The notes: generated by a model not told the origin, from the sequence alone. Numbered from the stretch's first letter, positions 41,668 through 51,089 are shown. The stretch is 64,000 nt of DNA from Paraperibacillus esterisolvens (GCF_046237625.1 NZ_CP143545.1:3844001-3908000); one strand, 5' to 3'. A program made the numbers and translations.

Positions 41668-42867
41668 CTAAGTTTTTTTACGCACGGGCAATCTTTTATC
41701 CAGGATCAGCTCTGCCACACGGCGGCTGGACTGCCCATCCATATGGTCAAAGAAATGCTTTATAAACGAATCCACTCGATCCATCCTGAACTGCCCATTC
41801 TGGATTGTGGAAATCAATTCCCCGGTAGTCCGGACAAGCGGACCCGGAATGAATTCATAGTAGTTGTAGTAAAAGTCACGATGTTCAATATATTCTTCCA
41901 CATCAGGTGCAAAAAACAGCATGGGCTTGTCCAGCAGGGCAAATTCGAAACAGACGGATGAATAGTCCGTAATCAAGATATCTGCCGCAAACAGCAGATC
42001 ATTGATTTCCCGGTAAGAGGTAAAATCATGGAAAAATCCTTCATACTCCTCGGGGATTTCCCAAAAATCCTTAACAAACGGATGCATCTTGAACAGGAAT
42101 ACATAATCATCTTTCAGTTCATTATATAAGGAATCAATGTTCAAAACCTCTGTCGGATAAAAGGCTGTCTGCTGTCCGTTCCCGCGGAAGGTCGGCGCAA
42201 ACAGGATCACCTTTTTATCCCGGAGATAAGGGAATTCACGGTGGAGGCGATCCACCACCTGCTCTTTATACGACTCATTGAAGAAGATATCTGTCCTTGG
42301 AATTCCGGTTGCAACTACGCGGTCCAGAGGGATTCCGAATCCTTCTGCATAATGCTCTGCCACTTCCTGCGAGCTTACTATAGCCTTCGTATAGTTACGG
42401 TGATTTTTTGACTCAAGACTTGGGCCGCCCGGCTTTCCCGCGCGGCTGTACCCAAATGTCTTGAATGCGCCGACAGCGTGCCAGAGCTGGATCAGCTCGG
42501 CTCCCTTACGTATTTTAAGTGGATAGACCATCGGATAGAAGTCATCCAGGAGGATGTTCTTCGCGGTCGCCAGATGGTAGGCAAGGGAGATGATCTCCCC
42601 CGCGCTTTTTTTTACGCCTGTCCCATTTTTGAACAGGAAATAATAGCTCAGCCCGGGATCCTGCTTTTTAAGCTCTTCAAGTACAAATTCGAAGTTCCCG
42701 CCGATTGTAAGCCGGCTGTCGGAGGCAAATACTACCTTCTTTTCATCAATCGGCAGCCTGCAGAATAACTTATACAGCAGCCTGAATACTTTCGTCGACA
42801 GCAGTTTGTATGGGAGGTTTCCCCTGTTCCTGAGCAGTACGGATAAAATTTTTTTCGATCTATTCAT
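41668..42867 (-). CDS. CDP-glycerol/CDP-ribitol phosphotransferase family protein A
   Basis: A 399-residue single-domain member of the TagF/TarF/TarL family. It shows LIQLWHAVGAFKTFGYS (about 128-144), LFAPTFRGNG and LITDYSSVCFEFALLDKP with the conserved His and Asp, and the late DFYYNYYEFIPGPLV. The N terminus is basic and may dock on the membrane. Start and upstream stop overlap by four bases (ATGA). With tarI and tarJ in the same unit, CDP-ribitol is a likely donor for this or the next protein; sequence alone does not separate TarF (glycerol) from TarL/TarK (ribitol). Confidence 0.87.
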   Translation of the reverse strand: MNRSKKILSVLLRNRGNLPYKLLSTKVFRLLYKLFCRLPIDEKKVVFASDSRLTIGGNFEFVLEELKKQDPGLSYYFLFKNGTGVKKSAGEIISLAYHLATAKNILLDDFYPMVYPLKIRKGAELIQLWHAVGAFKTFGYSRAGKPGGPSLESKNHRNYTKAIVSSQEVAEHYAEGFGIPLDRVVATGIPRTDIFFNESYKEQVVDRLHREFPYLRDKKVILFAPTFRGNGQQTAFYPTEVLNIDSLYNELKDDYVFLFKMHPFVKDFWEIPEEYEGFFHDFTSYREINDLLFAADILITDYSSVCFEFALLDKPMLFFAPDVEEYIEHRDFYYNYYEFIPGPLVRTTGELISTIQNGQFRMDRVDSFIKHFFDHMDGQSSRRVAELILDKRLPVRKKT

Positions 42868-44054
42868 GATGTGCTCCCAATTTTTGTATGCTTTTCATTA
42901 TCTCTAAAAAGGTGGTCAATGATGCGTTCACTGGCCCGTCCGTCCCGATAATCAAAGAATCGGTTCCGGAATTCGGTGATTTTTGCTATATCAAAGTTTT
43001 CTTCGAGAATCCAGTCGATAAGCGGGCCTTCTCCTGTGAACAGCGGTCCCGGTATGAAAGATTCATAAGGATAATAAAAATCTCTTTCTGCTGTATATTC
43101 TTCCACATCGGAGGAAATAAATGCAATCGGCCTCTGAAGGAGGCTGTAATCAAAGATGACGGAGGAATAATCCGTAAGCAGAATATCTGAAACAAGCATT
43201 AGTTCGTTAATATCAAAGCCCTTTTTAATATGGTAAAGAAACCCTTCGGCCCCAAGATGGACATTCTCATCCATATAAGGATGAAGATGGACAAGCAGGG
43301 CGTATTCTGGTCCCAGCTCATCTTTCATCCTCTCAAAGTCCATAGGGAAATGAAAGGCCTCCTGATAATGGCTTTTTCCCCTGAAGGTTGGTGCGTAGAG
43401 GATCAGCCTTCTCCCTGCAAGCTCCGGGAAGGCCTGAAAGAACCGCTCCCTGACAGAGGCGGCGGCTTCCTCCTGGAAAAAGTAGTCTGTCCTCGGAACA
43501 CCGAGCGGAAGGATCCGCTCACTCTCCATGCCAAAAGCCTCCGCATAATAAGGGATGATGCCGGAGGCACTTGCAAAGGCCCTGGCATAATTCGAATGAA
43601 CCTTGATGACTTCTAAATAGTCCCGGCTCGGTCCGAACGGGGTCCCCACGGTGCTCAGGCCGAATTTCTTGAAGGCGCCCGCTGCATGCCAGAGCTGGAT
43701 AACCTCGGCACCCTCTCTCGGCTTTATGGCGTACACAGGAAAATAATAATCATCAATGATGAAATACCTGGAGGTCGCAAGGTGATAGCAGGCCTTCACC
43801 ATATGAAACAGATAATCCAGCTTGCCGAGTTTGGAGCTGCGGAACTTTTTGAACAGGAAATGCGTGTTAATGTCCCGATGTCTTTTTACAAGCTCCTGAT
43901 GGATATAAAATAAGTTACCATTCAGCTCTTCAGATCGGTAGGAGGCAAAGGTAACCTTTTTATTGTTCACTTTAAAGAAAAGGCTGAACATGCGGTAAAG
44001 CGAGCTGATCAGAAGCTTAGTCAGCCTTGCAGGCAGTAATCTGAGTTTGTTCAT
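42864..44054 (-). CDS. CDP-glycerol/CDP-ribitol phosphotransferase family protein B
   Basis: A 396-residue paralogue of the previous protein. ATG at 44054 (MNKLRLLPARLTKLL) is chosen for the GAAGGAAGG site six bases upstream; a longer frame into tarJ is a shadow. Motifs: LWHAAGAFKKFGLS, LYAPTFRGKSHY, LLTDYSSVIFDYSLLQRP, FYYPYESFIPGPLF. Either this or protein A probably acts like TarF/TarL after TagB. It follows tarJ by 37 bases. Confidence 0.87.
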   Translation of the reverse strand: MNKLRLLPARLTKLLISSLYRMFSLFFKVNNKKVTFASYRSEELNGNLFYIHQELVKRHRDINTHFLFKKFRSSKLGKLDYLFHMVKACYHLATSRYFIIDDYYFPVYAIKPREGAEVIQLWHAAGAFKKFGLSTVGTPFGPSRDYLEVIKVHSNYARAFASASGIIPYYAEAFGMESERILPLGVPRTDYFFQEEAAASVRERFFQAFPELAGRRLILYAPTFRGKSHYQEAFHFPMDFERMKDELGPEYALLVHLHPYMDENVHLGAEGFLYHIKKGFDINELMLVSDILLTDYSSVIFDYSLLQRPIAFISSDVEEYTAERDFYYPYESFIPGPLFTGEGPLIDWILEENFDIAKITEFRNRFFDYRDGRASERIIDHLFRDNEKHTKIGSTS

Positions 44055-44091
44055 GCTGTGCCTTCCTTCTTTCGCATGCTGAGCCATGTAA

Positions 44092-45117
44092 TTATATTTT
44101 CCACTCCATGATCGTCTTGCCCCATGATGTGGCAAGATCCTTTTCAAATGCATCTATAATATCCTGGATGGTTTTCACTTCATTCACGCTTCCAACCAGG
44201 GTGGAGAAGTATTCCACGATTTCCGGATGTTCTTTCATGAATTCAACCGTGTTAACAAAGTCCTGCCTGCCGCTCCGGCTGCTGCCGATCATGGTCAGGC
44301 CCTTTTCAAGGATCATCCTTGTATTCACTTCAACCGGATATTCAGATACCCCAAGTATGGCAATTGAGCCTTCCGGATGGATATGATCGATGATCTGGTC
44401 GATGGCCGTCTGGCTTCCGATGCCGCCGACACATTCAAAGGCATGGTCAATCCGCAGATCCTCAGGGATTTCATCAATCTGGTATGCTTCATCCACAAAA
44501 GAGAAGTGATCCAGCTTGTAGCCGGTTTTGCCGAAGATGACCACCCGGCTGTCTTTATAGCGCTTTTTCAATATCAGGGACACGATATAGCCGAGGTTTC
44601 CGTCGCCCCATACCCCGAAGGTCGCACGGCGCGGATGGGCCTTTGCCTCAAAACGGATGAGCGCGTGCATGCCGATCGTGATGAGCTCGGTGAATGCCGC
44701 CACATGCGGATCCAGATCCTCGGGCAGCTCGACAAGGCGGTCGCGTGCCATGAAGACATAATCCTGCATGAATCCGTCAAATCCGCTTGAGCGGAATTTG
44801 CTTGTGCGCAGATAATTTTCTGCAATATATTCGTCTTCCTCGACCGGGGTGTTCGGCACCATCACAACTAGCGTGCCGGGCTTGAATTCGCCCTTCCGGT
44901 CATAGACAACCTTGCCGATCCCTTCGTGAATGAGCGCCATCGGCAGCTTTTTAGCCAGGGCCTCTTTGCCGCGGGAGCCGGTATAGTACCGCATATCCGC
45001 ATTACAGATGGACAGGTGGGTCGGGCGAATGACCACATAATCCGACTGCAGGGATGCATCCTTATAGGTGACCTCGAATTGGCGCGGGGAGACTAGGCGA
45101 TAGACCTGGTTAATCAT
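44092..45117 (-). CDS. tarJ: Ribulose-5-phosphate reductase (NADPH)
   Basis: TarJ reduces ribulose 5-phosphate to ribitol 5-phosphate for CDP-ribitol. The 341 residues form a medium-chain dehydrogenase: an N-terminal catalytic part with LSICNADMRYYTGSRG (zinc-site Cys) and ALIHEGIGKVV, then a Rossmann part with GVWGDGNLGYIVSLIL (about 166-181) and AFECVGGIGSQ. The start overlaps the tarI stop by four bases, as in S. aureus and B. subtilis W23. Confidence 0.94.
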   Translation of the reverse strand: MINQVYRLVSPRQFEVTYKDASLQSDYVVIRPTHLSICNADMRYYTGSRGKEALAKKLPMALIHEGIGKVVYDRKGEFKPGTLVVMVPNTPVEEDEYIAENYLRTSKFRSSGFDGFMQDYVFMARDRLVELPEDLDPHVAAFTELITIGMHALIRFEAKAHPRRATFGVWGDGNLGYIVSLILKKRYKDSRVVIFGKTGYKLDHFSFVDEAYQIDEIPEDLRIDHAFECVGGIGSQTAIDQIIDHIHPEGSIAILGVSEYPVEVNTRMILEKGLTMIGSSRSGRQDFVNTVEFMKEHPEIVEYFSTLVGSVNEVKTIQDIIDAFEKDLATSWGKTIMEWKI

Positions 45118-45827
45118 TTCGCAATCCTCTCCTGGATGATTGCGTTCGCGACCTTGAGATCATAAGGAGTAGTTACTTTTATATTGAATACTTCGCCCTG
45201 TACCAGCTTTACTTTTTCACCCTTGATCAGGCAGATTTTGGCGGCATCGGTAAGGATGGCCTTCTGTTCGTCAGAAAGGGAGTTATAGTGGTCAACAAGA
45301 AGCTTTATATTGAAGCTTTGCGGTGTCTGGCCCTGATACATCGTGCTGCGGACCGGAATATCCGAGATCGCTTCTCCGTCCTCTGACTGGATGATGGTAT
45401 CAATGGCTTCAATCACAGTATCTACGGCTCCGAACTTGAGCGCCGCATCGATGTTTTCATCGATGATGCGATGCGTGAGGAATGGACGCACAGAGTCATG
45501 GGTGATGATGACGTCATCTTCCCCAAGGCCTGCTGTTTTCTCGATGTAGCGGATTCCGCTCATGATAGATTCATTGCGGTCCTTTCCGCCTTCCACCACT
45601 ACAACACGGCTGTCATCGCCGATGTGTTTTTTAATGATGTCCTTCGTGTGGTTGATCCACTCTTTTGGCGATACAACGAGTATCTTGTCAAAACGGTCAT
45701 TCAAAATGAATTTTTCAATCGTGTGAATGATGATGGGACGGTTGTTCAGCGACAGGAATTGCTTTGGCATGTTCACATTCCCCATCCTTGTCCCTTTACC
45801 GCCTGCTAATATCTCTGCATAGATCAC
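45114..45827 (-). CDS. tarI: Ribitol-5-phosphate cytidylyltransferase
   Basis: TarI makes CDP-ribitol from CTP and ribitol 5-phosphate. The 237 residues belong to the IspD/TarI nucleotidyltransferases: LAGGKGTRMG (about 8-17), PKQFLSLNNRPI, THDSVRPFLTHRII (about 110-123) and YQGQTPQSF. The start is GTG with AAAAGGGG upstream. TarI next to TarJ, rather than IspD next to IspF, decides the call. Confidence 0.94.
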   Translation of the reverse strand: MIYAEILAGGKGTRMGNVNMPKQFLSLNNRPIIIHTIEKFILNDRFDKILVVSPKEWINHTKDIIKKHIGDDSRVVVVEGGKDRNESIMSGIRYIEKTAGLGEDDVIITHDSVRPFLTHRIIDENIDAALKFGAVDTVIEAIDTIIQSEDGEAISDIPVRSTMYQGQTPQSFNIKLLVDHYNSLSDEQKAILTDAAKICLIKGEKVKLVQGEVFNIKVTTPYDLKVANAIIQERIAK

Positions 45828-46052
45828 AAGTGACAGCCCCTTTTCCAGTTAAATTCATTATCCGCACCCGATAGAAGCCGCACATCACATGCGGCCTCTT
45901 TAAGGAACGGTTTCTCGTGTATAAAAATGTAATTTCATTAGTGTTTTTTTGTATACGGATGTCGATTCATGCTATAAAACTCTTTTAAAACTATACACTG
46001 TTTCCCCATCCTTTTCAAGAAACAGCCTGTAAACGCTCCTCCCTTGTTTTCG

Positions 46053-46095
46053 ACATTTCCCGGGAAACGGGGACAGTTCCCATTTCCCGGAAATA
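46053..46095. repeat. Palindromic family A, copy before tarI
   Basis: CATTTCCCGGGAAA, then GGGGACAGTTCCC, then CATTTCCCGGAAAT: three overlapping palindromes of the family whose clearest copy is at 7205-7230. Confidence 0.7.
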
Positions 46096-46113
46096 GCGGC
46101 TGCCCCCCTATTG

Positions 46114-46148
46114 AAAAAGCTGTCCCATGACGATGGGACAGCTTTTTC
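46114..46148 (-). terminator. Terminator after the PA14-glucosaminidase gene
   Basis: On the minus strand AAAAAGCTGTCCCATC pairs with its mirror (GATGGGACAGC region) and runs into TTTTTC, directly after the stop codon. Confidence 0.88.
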
Positions 46149-46155
46149 GGTGTGT

Positions 46156-49100
46156 TTATTGATACAGCGGTATGTCGTATACGGCTGTGTAGTTCTCGAG
46201 GGTGCCGTAGAGGCGGTAGAAGCCCGAGGTCTGCTTGTAGGCCCATCCAATATCTGATGCGTATTGGTGGGTGGCAGGCGCCGCGGGGTTCCATCTCATT
46301 TTATACAGCGTATCCTGTCCTTGGGCCACATAGTTTTCAGCCACGAACTTTGCTCCGCCGATGATGGCTTTGTCAACTGTGGTCCAGCCCTCAATGAAGG
46401 CTTTTCTTGTGCCGCACGTGAGCGCGCAGCTGTCAAGGGCCCCGATTCCGTACATATTATAAACGATGGCATCATAACTTGCGGCGGTCGAGCTCAGGAT
46501 GGTCAGCAGCGGGTATCCGTCACTTCCGTAGATCACCTGTCCGCTTGAGTTCCGCTGCTTTTGAACCTTTACGCCCGTCGCAAGCTGGGAGCCGCCATTT
46601 CCTGTCTCAAGGAGTGCATGCGAAATCAGGTAAACTTCATTAATATTATACGTCTGGCTTGCCTGCTGGAAGGTTGCTGCCTTTCCTTTTAAAACGCCGG
46701 TGCTTGAGGTGAGGATCTTTTCGTTTATTTCATAAGCATTCGTCCCGGCACTTCCAGAGAGCTTCAAGAACTGGAATTTCGCTGAAGCGCTTCCGGTGAA
46801 ATTCTCCGGAGTCAGATAATACTTCACATCCTCAGGGCTTGCTGTTTTCCATGTCAGCGGCAGACTGATTTTATACCAATATCCGCCGTCTGAGGCTTTA
46901 ATTTTGTCTGAAAGGATGGTGATTTTCTGCTTATCTGTCAGCTTGGCCATTACCCAGTATTCTGTCCCTGCCCCGCCGCGCACATTCCACGGTCCTCCAG
47001 AAACGGTTCCTACTTTGGCAGTTGTTCCGGATATGGAAGAGAAAGCCATGGCACTTACATATGCATCATATTTTCTATCTGTCTGCGGATTCACCTTCAC
47101 CTGCTTATCGACCGCAGATTGAAGCGTATAATTATAATTCGTATACGTAGTCGTGGTCTTGATGGATACTTGTTCGATATTTAGGACCATTACTGCTTTG
47201 TAGCCCGCTTCATAGTATTCCACTTCCACCAGATGCTCCCCTGCGGACAGAGTCACATCCTTATTAATGACATGGGATCCTGTGGTCCACATATCCACCT
47301 GCGTGACGCCGTCCACCTTGATACGAACACCATCATCTGCAGTTCCGGACAGCTTGTACTTGCCGGCGGCCGGGACCGCGATCTTCCTGCTGTACTTCGC
47401 AGAGAAATGATCAGCCGGTATACCGGCAGCCGGGGAGGCTGTTCCCCAGTTGAAGTTCAGACTCTGATGGGCTGTCTCAACAGGCGTGCCTGTCAGATTG
47501 GCTGCTGGATAATACAGAGCGGTCCATTCAGTGAAATTCGCAGGCGGCCTGACGGCTCCGGCTGCCTTATTCACATCAACCTTGATTTTGGCAGATAAGC
47601 CTTTTTCAAAATACTCGACTCGGATGGTATGAGGTCCTGTTTTTAACGCGATCTTTTTATTGAAGGCGTTATTTGTCCCCGTTTTCCAGAGATCGACCTG
47701 CTTGATGTTGTCCACATAGATACGGATTCCATCATCGGCGGTTCCGGAGATCACATAATCCCCGCCGGCTGGCACGCTGATTTTACGCTGAAATACCGCT
47801 GTGAAATTGTCAGCCGGTATGCCTGAAATCGGTGCCGCATTGCTCCAGGAATAATTCAATCCAGCTGCCGTCCGGTATACCGGGGTGCCTGAAAAATTCG
47901 CGGAAGGATAGTAAGCTTCTGTCCAGTATGCCGTTGAAAGAGCAGGCACTTTCTGCTTTATATCCACTTTTACTTTGGCAAACAAGCCTTTTTCAAAATA
48001 CTCGACTTTGACGGTATGAAGACCCGCTGCCAAAGTTATCGTTTTATTGAACGTATTATTCGTCCCGGTTTTCCACAGATCCACCTGCTTAACGTTGTCC
48101 ACATAGATGCGGATTCCATCATCAGCGGCACCAGAAATCACATACTCGCTTTTCACTGGCACGTTAATCTTCTTTTCATACCGGGCAGTAAAGTTATCTG
48201 CAGGAATCCCGGAAATCGGCGCCGCGGCACCCCAAGAATAATTCAAACTCTTCACTGTGCGGTACTTGGGCATTCCGGTGAAGCCCGTGCTTGGATAATA
48301 AGTCTCCACCCAGCTGTCAGCTGTAACTGCAGGCGCTGTGGCAATGCGGTCTACATTTACCTTCAATTTGGCATTATACCCTTTTTCAAAGTATTCAACT
48401 TTAATTGTGTGGGGAACAGCTGCCAGATAAATTTCCTTATTAAAAGTATTATTCGTGCCTGACTTCCAGAGGTCTATCTGTTTGACTCCGTCCACATAAA
48501 TGCGGATGCCGTCATCAGCCGTACCAGATATTAAATACTTACCGGCTGTCGCGGGTTTGATAATCTTTTGATACCTGGCCGTAAAATTGTCGCCCGGAAT
48601 ACCGGCGGCCGGTCTTCCCGTCCCCCAGGAATAATTCAGGGATTTAACAGTGCGGTAGAAAGGGGTACCGGCAAAGTCTGCACCAGGATAATAGGCCTCT
48701 GTCCAGTATTCTGTGCTTGTCACAGGTGCAGCGGCAGGCACTGCGTTTTTCTCAAAATCTACTTTTATCTTAGAATAATAGCCTTTTTCAAAATACTCGA
48801 CACGGATCACATGCAGGCCGGCACTCAGGTTTATATCCCGGCTGAAGGCATTGTTGGTGCCTGATTTCCAGAGATCCACTTGTTTAATGTTATCCACATA
48901 AATCCGGATGCCGTCATCGGCGGTCCCTGAAAGCTTATATGTTCCAGGTGTGGCGGCATTCACCTTCTTTTGATATACAGCTGTGAAATTGTCCTTTGGT
49001 ATGGAAGCTGCCGGTGAGCCGGATCCCCAATTGTATTGAACAGCAGCTGTGGTTTGAAAGAGCGGGGTGCCGCTGAAGTCAGGGGTCTGATAGTAAGCCG

Positions 49101-49557
49101 CCAGCCACTTGTCCGCAGGGATATCCGGAACAGGCTGCAGATCGACCTTGATGCTTGATCTGTATTTCTTCTCATAATAGTTGACCGTAATTACATGAGG
49201 TCCTGCGCTTAACGTAATCTCTTTATTAAAAAAATGTACTCCATCGGTCCAGGTGTTCACCTGAACCCTGCCATCCACCCAGATGCGGATACCGTCATCT
49301 GCCTTTCCTGACAGCAGGTATTTAGTAGAGTTGGAGAGTGTAATTTTCTTAGTAAAAAGAGCAGAATAATTGTCGCCTGGAATTTTAGAATCCGGCGAGC
49401 CGTATGCCCAATCAAAATCCAGCTTGTCCACGGTTGTTTTAACTGGTGTCCCCTGCCGGTCAGGCAGCGGATAATATGAAGCGTTCCACGGGGTTTCACT
49501 GGCCGAAGCATTCGAACCCGAGAAAATGAGAGCAAAAAATAATCCTAAACTAATCAC
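46156..49557 (-). CDS. Secreted protein with six PA14 modules and a C-terminal glucosaminidase
   Basis: A 1133-residue exported wall hydrolase. After a signal peptide ending in GSNASA come six tandem PA14-like modules of about 125 residues (residues 20-800). Each begins with a W-x-x-x-YY motif and holds a copy of SGTADDGIRIYVDN-KQVDLW. Next is an SH3-like region (about 815-910, with GGPWNVRGGAGTEYWVMAKL in two parts) and a GH73/LytD-like N-acetylglucosaminidase domain with SHALLETGNGGSQLATGV and YNMYGIGALDSC (about 965-1100); the Glu in LLETGNG is the likely catalytic acid. PA14 domains usually bind glycans, so they may target wall polymer. The GTG at 49557 cuts the signal peptide short; the true start is probably 33-36 bases further 5' at a non-standard codon, or a one-base frameshift is present. 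Confidence 0.87.
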   Translation of the reverse strand: MISLGLFFALIFSGSNASASETPWNASYYPLPDRQGTPVKTTVDKLDFDWAYGSPDSKIPGDNYSALFTKKITLSNSTKYLLSGKADDGIRIWVDGRVQVNTWTDGVHFFNKEITLSAGPHVITVNYYEKKYRSSIKVDLQPVPDIPADKWLAAYYQTPDFSGTPLFQTTAAVQYNWGSGSPAASIPKDNFTAVYQKKVNAATPGTYKLSGTADDGIRIYVDNIKQVDLWKSGTNNAFSRDINLSAGLHVIRVEYFEKGYYSKIKVDFEKNAVPAAAPVTSTEYWTEAYYPGADFAGTPFYRTVKSLNYSWGTGRPAAGIPGDNFTARYQKIIKPATAGKYLISGTADDGIRIYVDGVKQIDLWKSGTNNTFNKEIYLAAVPHTIKVEYFEKGYNAKLKVNVDRIATAPAVTADSWVETYYPSTGFTGMPKYRTVKSLNYSWGAAAPISGIPADNFTARYEKKINVPVKSEYVISGAADDGIRIYVDNVKQVDLWKTGTNNTFNKTITLAAGLHTVKVEYFEKGLFAKVKVDIKQKVPALSTAYWTEAYYPSANFSGTPVYRTAAGLNYSWSNAAPISGIPADNFTAVFQRKISVPAGGDYVISGTADDGIRIYVDNIKQVDLWKTGTNNAFNKKIALKTGPHTIRVEYFEKGLSAKIKVDVNKAAGAVRPPANFTEWTALYYPAANLTGTPVETAHQSLNFNWGTASPAAGIPADHFSAKYSRKIAVPAAGKYKLSGTADDGVRIKVDGVTQVDMWTTGSHVINKDVTLSAGEHLVEVEYYEAGYKAVMVLNIEQVSIKTTTTYTNYNYTLQSAVDKQVKVNPQTDRKYDAYVSAMAFSSISGTTAKVGTVSGGPWNVRGGAGTEYWVMAKLTDKQKITILSDKIKASDGGYWYKISLPLTWKTASPEDVKYYLTPENFTGSASAKFQFLKLSGSAGTNAYEINEKILTSSTGVLKGKAATFQQASQTYNINEVYLISHALLETGNGGSQLATGVKVQKQRNSSGQVIYGSDGYPLLTILSSTAASYDAIVYNMYGIGALDSCALTCGTRKAFIEGWTTVDKAIIGGAKFVAENYVAQGQDTLYKMRWNPAAPATHQYASDIGWAYKQTSGFYRLYGTLENYTAVYDIPLYQ

Positions 49558-49600
49558 AAACCAAGCAGCAGCAGAATATTTAATCTTGATAAGCCAACAA

Positions 49601-49671
49601 TCCTCCCTATGACAAATTATCCTAAAATGTTACATAATTCCTATTATGCAAAAAATTACATAAATTGTGAA
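49601..49671 (-). promoter_or_regulatory. Sigma-A-type promoter and ribosome site of the PA14 gene
   Basis: On the minus strand TTCACA (49666-49671), a 17-base spacer and CATAAT (49643-49648) make a good vegetative promoter. AGGGAGGA lies at 49601-49608. This ribosome site is 43 bases before the GTG at 49557, far too distant, which is the main reason to doubt that start. Confidence 0.6.
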
Positions 49672-49736
49672 CACTGGTTACCAAAAAGGTTCCAAATACC
49701 TAGTTTCATATACGAAGGAAACGGGTATTTAACCAT

Positions 49737-49835
49737 GGGACAGACTGGGGACGTTCACTATTTTCCAGGCGAAAAACCCTTGCGTCGTGCGGGACAGACC
49801 GGGCAGTCCCCCATTTCCCAAGCGGGGTCTTTGTC
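49737..49835. repeat. Palindromic family A, degenerate double copy
   Basis: GGGACAGACTGGGGACGTTC and, 60 bases on, GGGACAGACC with GCAGTCCCCCATTTCCC. It lies between the divergent PA14 and DUF6270 genes. Confidence 0.55.
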
Positions 49836-49935
49836 CAGTTGCATATAAAAGTGTGTATGGGTACACTAGGTTTGTTAGAGCATTTCATCTACATATATCG
49901 ACACTATGACGCAGAAGTTAAGGAGTTTTTTACTT

Positions 49936-50970
49936 ATGAGCCATAATATGAGTGTGGCAGTGCTTGGAAGTTGTGCAACTCGGGATAACTTTAATTCCCG
50001 TTTCAACGAGAATTACAAGGATTTTTATGAGTGTGTGCTGACGCAGAATCAGACTTCGATCATCAGCCTGATGTCTGAGCCCGCTGTGTTTGCCGAGGAA
50101 GACCTTGGAGAATTGAGCGATTATCAGAAATGGAATGTAAGAACTGATTTAAATAAGGAATTCCTGAGATTGCTGAAGGAACAGCAGCCGGAATACTTGA
50201 TTCTCGATTTTTTTGCCGATATTCACTTTGGATGCCTTGAGCTGAACGAGAACCGGTACATCACGAACAACCGCTGGATGGTGTGGAAGACTCCTTTTTA
50301 CAAAGCACTTAAAGAGAGCGGCGGGTTGAAGGAACTCAAGCTTGAGAAGAATACAGAGGAATATTTGTATCTATGGAAAAAAAGCATAGACTCCCTTGGT
50401 GAATTCATCCGATCTGAAGTGCCAAACTGCAAAGTCATTATACATAAAGCAAGAAACGTAGAATTCTTCCTCAAAAAGGGAGAATCCAAAAGATATATTA
50501 AATTGAGCGATTCCGGCAGGGTGGCGCGGATCGATGTGAAACAAATGAACAAGCTGTGGAATACAATGGATGAATACGCTGCCGCTGCCCTCCAGGCAAG
50601 GACCATAGCGGTGAAAAGCCTCTTCACCTACGAAAAGCATCCATGGGGTCCCTTTTATGTTCACTACACGAAGGAATATTACCGCGAGTTCCTGGCCCAG
50701 CTCCATCAGATCGTATTACAAGATTCAGAGCGGCAGCTGCTGTCTGATTCAGTTTCTGTGACTCTTCCCCAGGAGATTCAGCAGGACCTTGAAACATCCA
50801 GGCGCTTTCAAAGACTGACAGGGACCTGGGACCATTTAATCAAGCCCAAGCCGGTACCGGAGCCAGCACCGGCATCCCCTTCCTTCCCCTCCAGAATGCA
50901 GGAGAAGCTGAAACGAAATGGCATCGTCCGGTTCATTTATAACAAATATAGAGCCCGTTCCGGGAAATAG
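49936..50970 (+). CDS. DUF6270 domain protein, probable surface-polymer enzyme
   Basis: The 344 residues match, from memory, the DUF6270 family, which often lies in polysaccharide or teichoic acid loci and has no settled function. The N terminus has VAVLGSCATRDNF, where GSC takes the place of a GDSL-type nucleophile block. A later YHYTKEYYREF-like part (FYVHYTKEYYREFL, about 240-253) holds a His. There is no signal peptide or membrane helix. The C-terminal 50 residues are Pro-rich, then basic. ATG at 49936 follows AAGGAG by about ten bases and is preferred to the in-frame ATG ten codons earlier. Confidence 0.75.
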   Translation: MSHNMSVAVLGSCATRDNFNSRFNENYKDFYECVLTQNQTSIISLMSEPAVFAEEDLGELSDYQKWNVRTDLNKEFLRLLKEQQPEYLILDFFADIHFGCLELNENRYITNNRWMVWKTPFYKALKESGGLKELKLEKNTEEYLYLWKKSIDSLGEFIRSEVPNCKVIIHKARNVEFFLKKGESKRYIKLSDSGRVARIDVKQMNKLWNTMDEYAAAALQARTIAVKSLFTYEKHPWGPFYVHYTKEYYREFLAQLHQIVLQDSERQLLSDSVSVTLPQEIQQDLETSRRFQRLTGTWDHLIKPKPVPEPAPASPSFPSRMQEKLKRNGIVRFIYNKYRARSGK

Positions 50971-51000
50971 GGGAGAGTCCTCCATTTCCCGGATATTTCC
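50955..51000. repeat. Palindromic family A, copy after DUF6270
   Basis: CCGGGAAATAGGGGAGAGTC and CTCCATTTCCCGGATATTTCCC overlap the end of the DUF6270 gene and the following gap. It could double as a hairpin at the 3' end of the transcript. Confidence 0.6.
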
Positions 51001-51072
51001 CAGACAATATATGACAACCAGGAGCAGCGGATGCTGTTCTTTTTTGTATGAAAAAAATCCTTTATGCTGTTT

Positions 51073-51089
51073 TGTAACGAAAATGTAAT
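51073..51089 (+). promoter_or_regulatory. WalR binding box upstream of the LysM-NlpC/P60 gene
   Basis: TGTAAC, five bases, TGTAAT matches the WalR (YycF) direct-repeat consensus TGTWAH-N5-TGTWAH exactly. It lies about 63 bases before the start codon. WalR controls autolysins such as LytE and CwlO in B. subtilis, so the site fits the gene. Confidence 0.75.

Larger units (their letters stand above)
45828..46155. other. Intergenic region upstream of tarI
   Basis: The AT-rich left part should hold the tarI promoter. A copy of the palindromic family A (CATTTCCCGGGAAACGG, GGGACAGTTCCC, ATTTCCCGGAAAT) lies at about 46053-46095, followed by the terminator of the converging... co-directional PA14 gene. 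Frames here (45938-46294) have no recognisable protein. Confidence 0.55.

Noticed and set aside
45938..46294. Small gene upstream of the PA14 terminator
   Set aside because: The frames run through palindromic repeat A and the terminator, and the peptides are low in resemblance to anything.
49643..49662. WalR box upstream of the PA14 gene
   Set aside because: TGTAAT and TGTAAC half-sites occur on the minus strand but are 26 bases apart, not the required 11.
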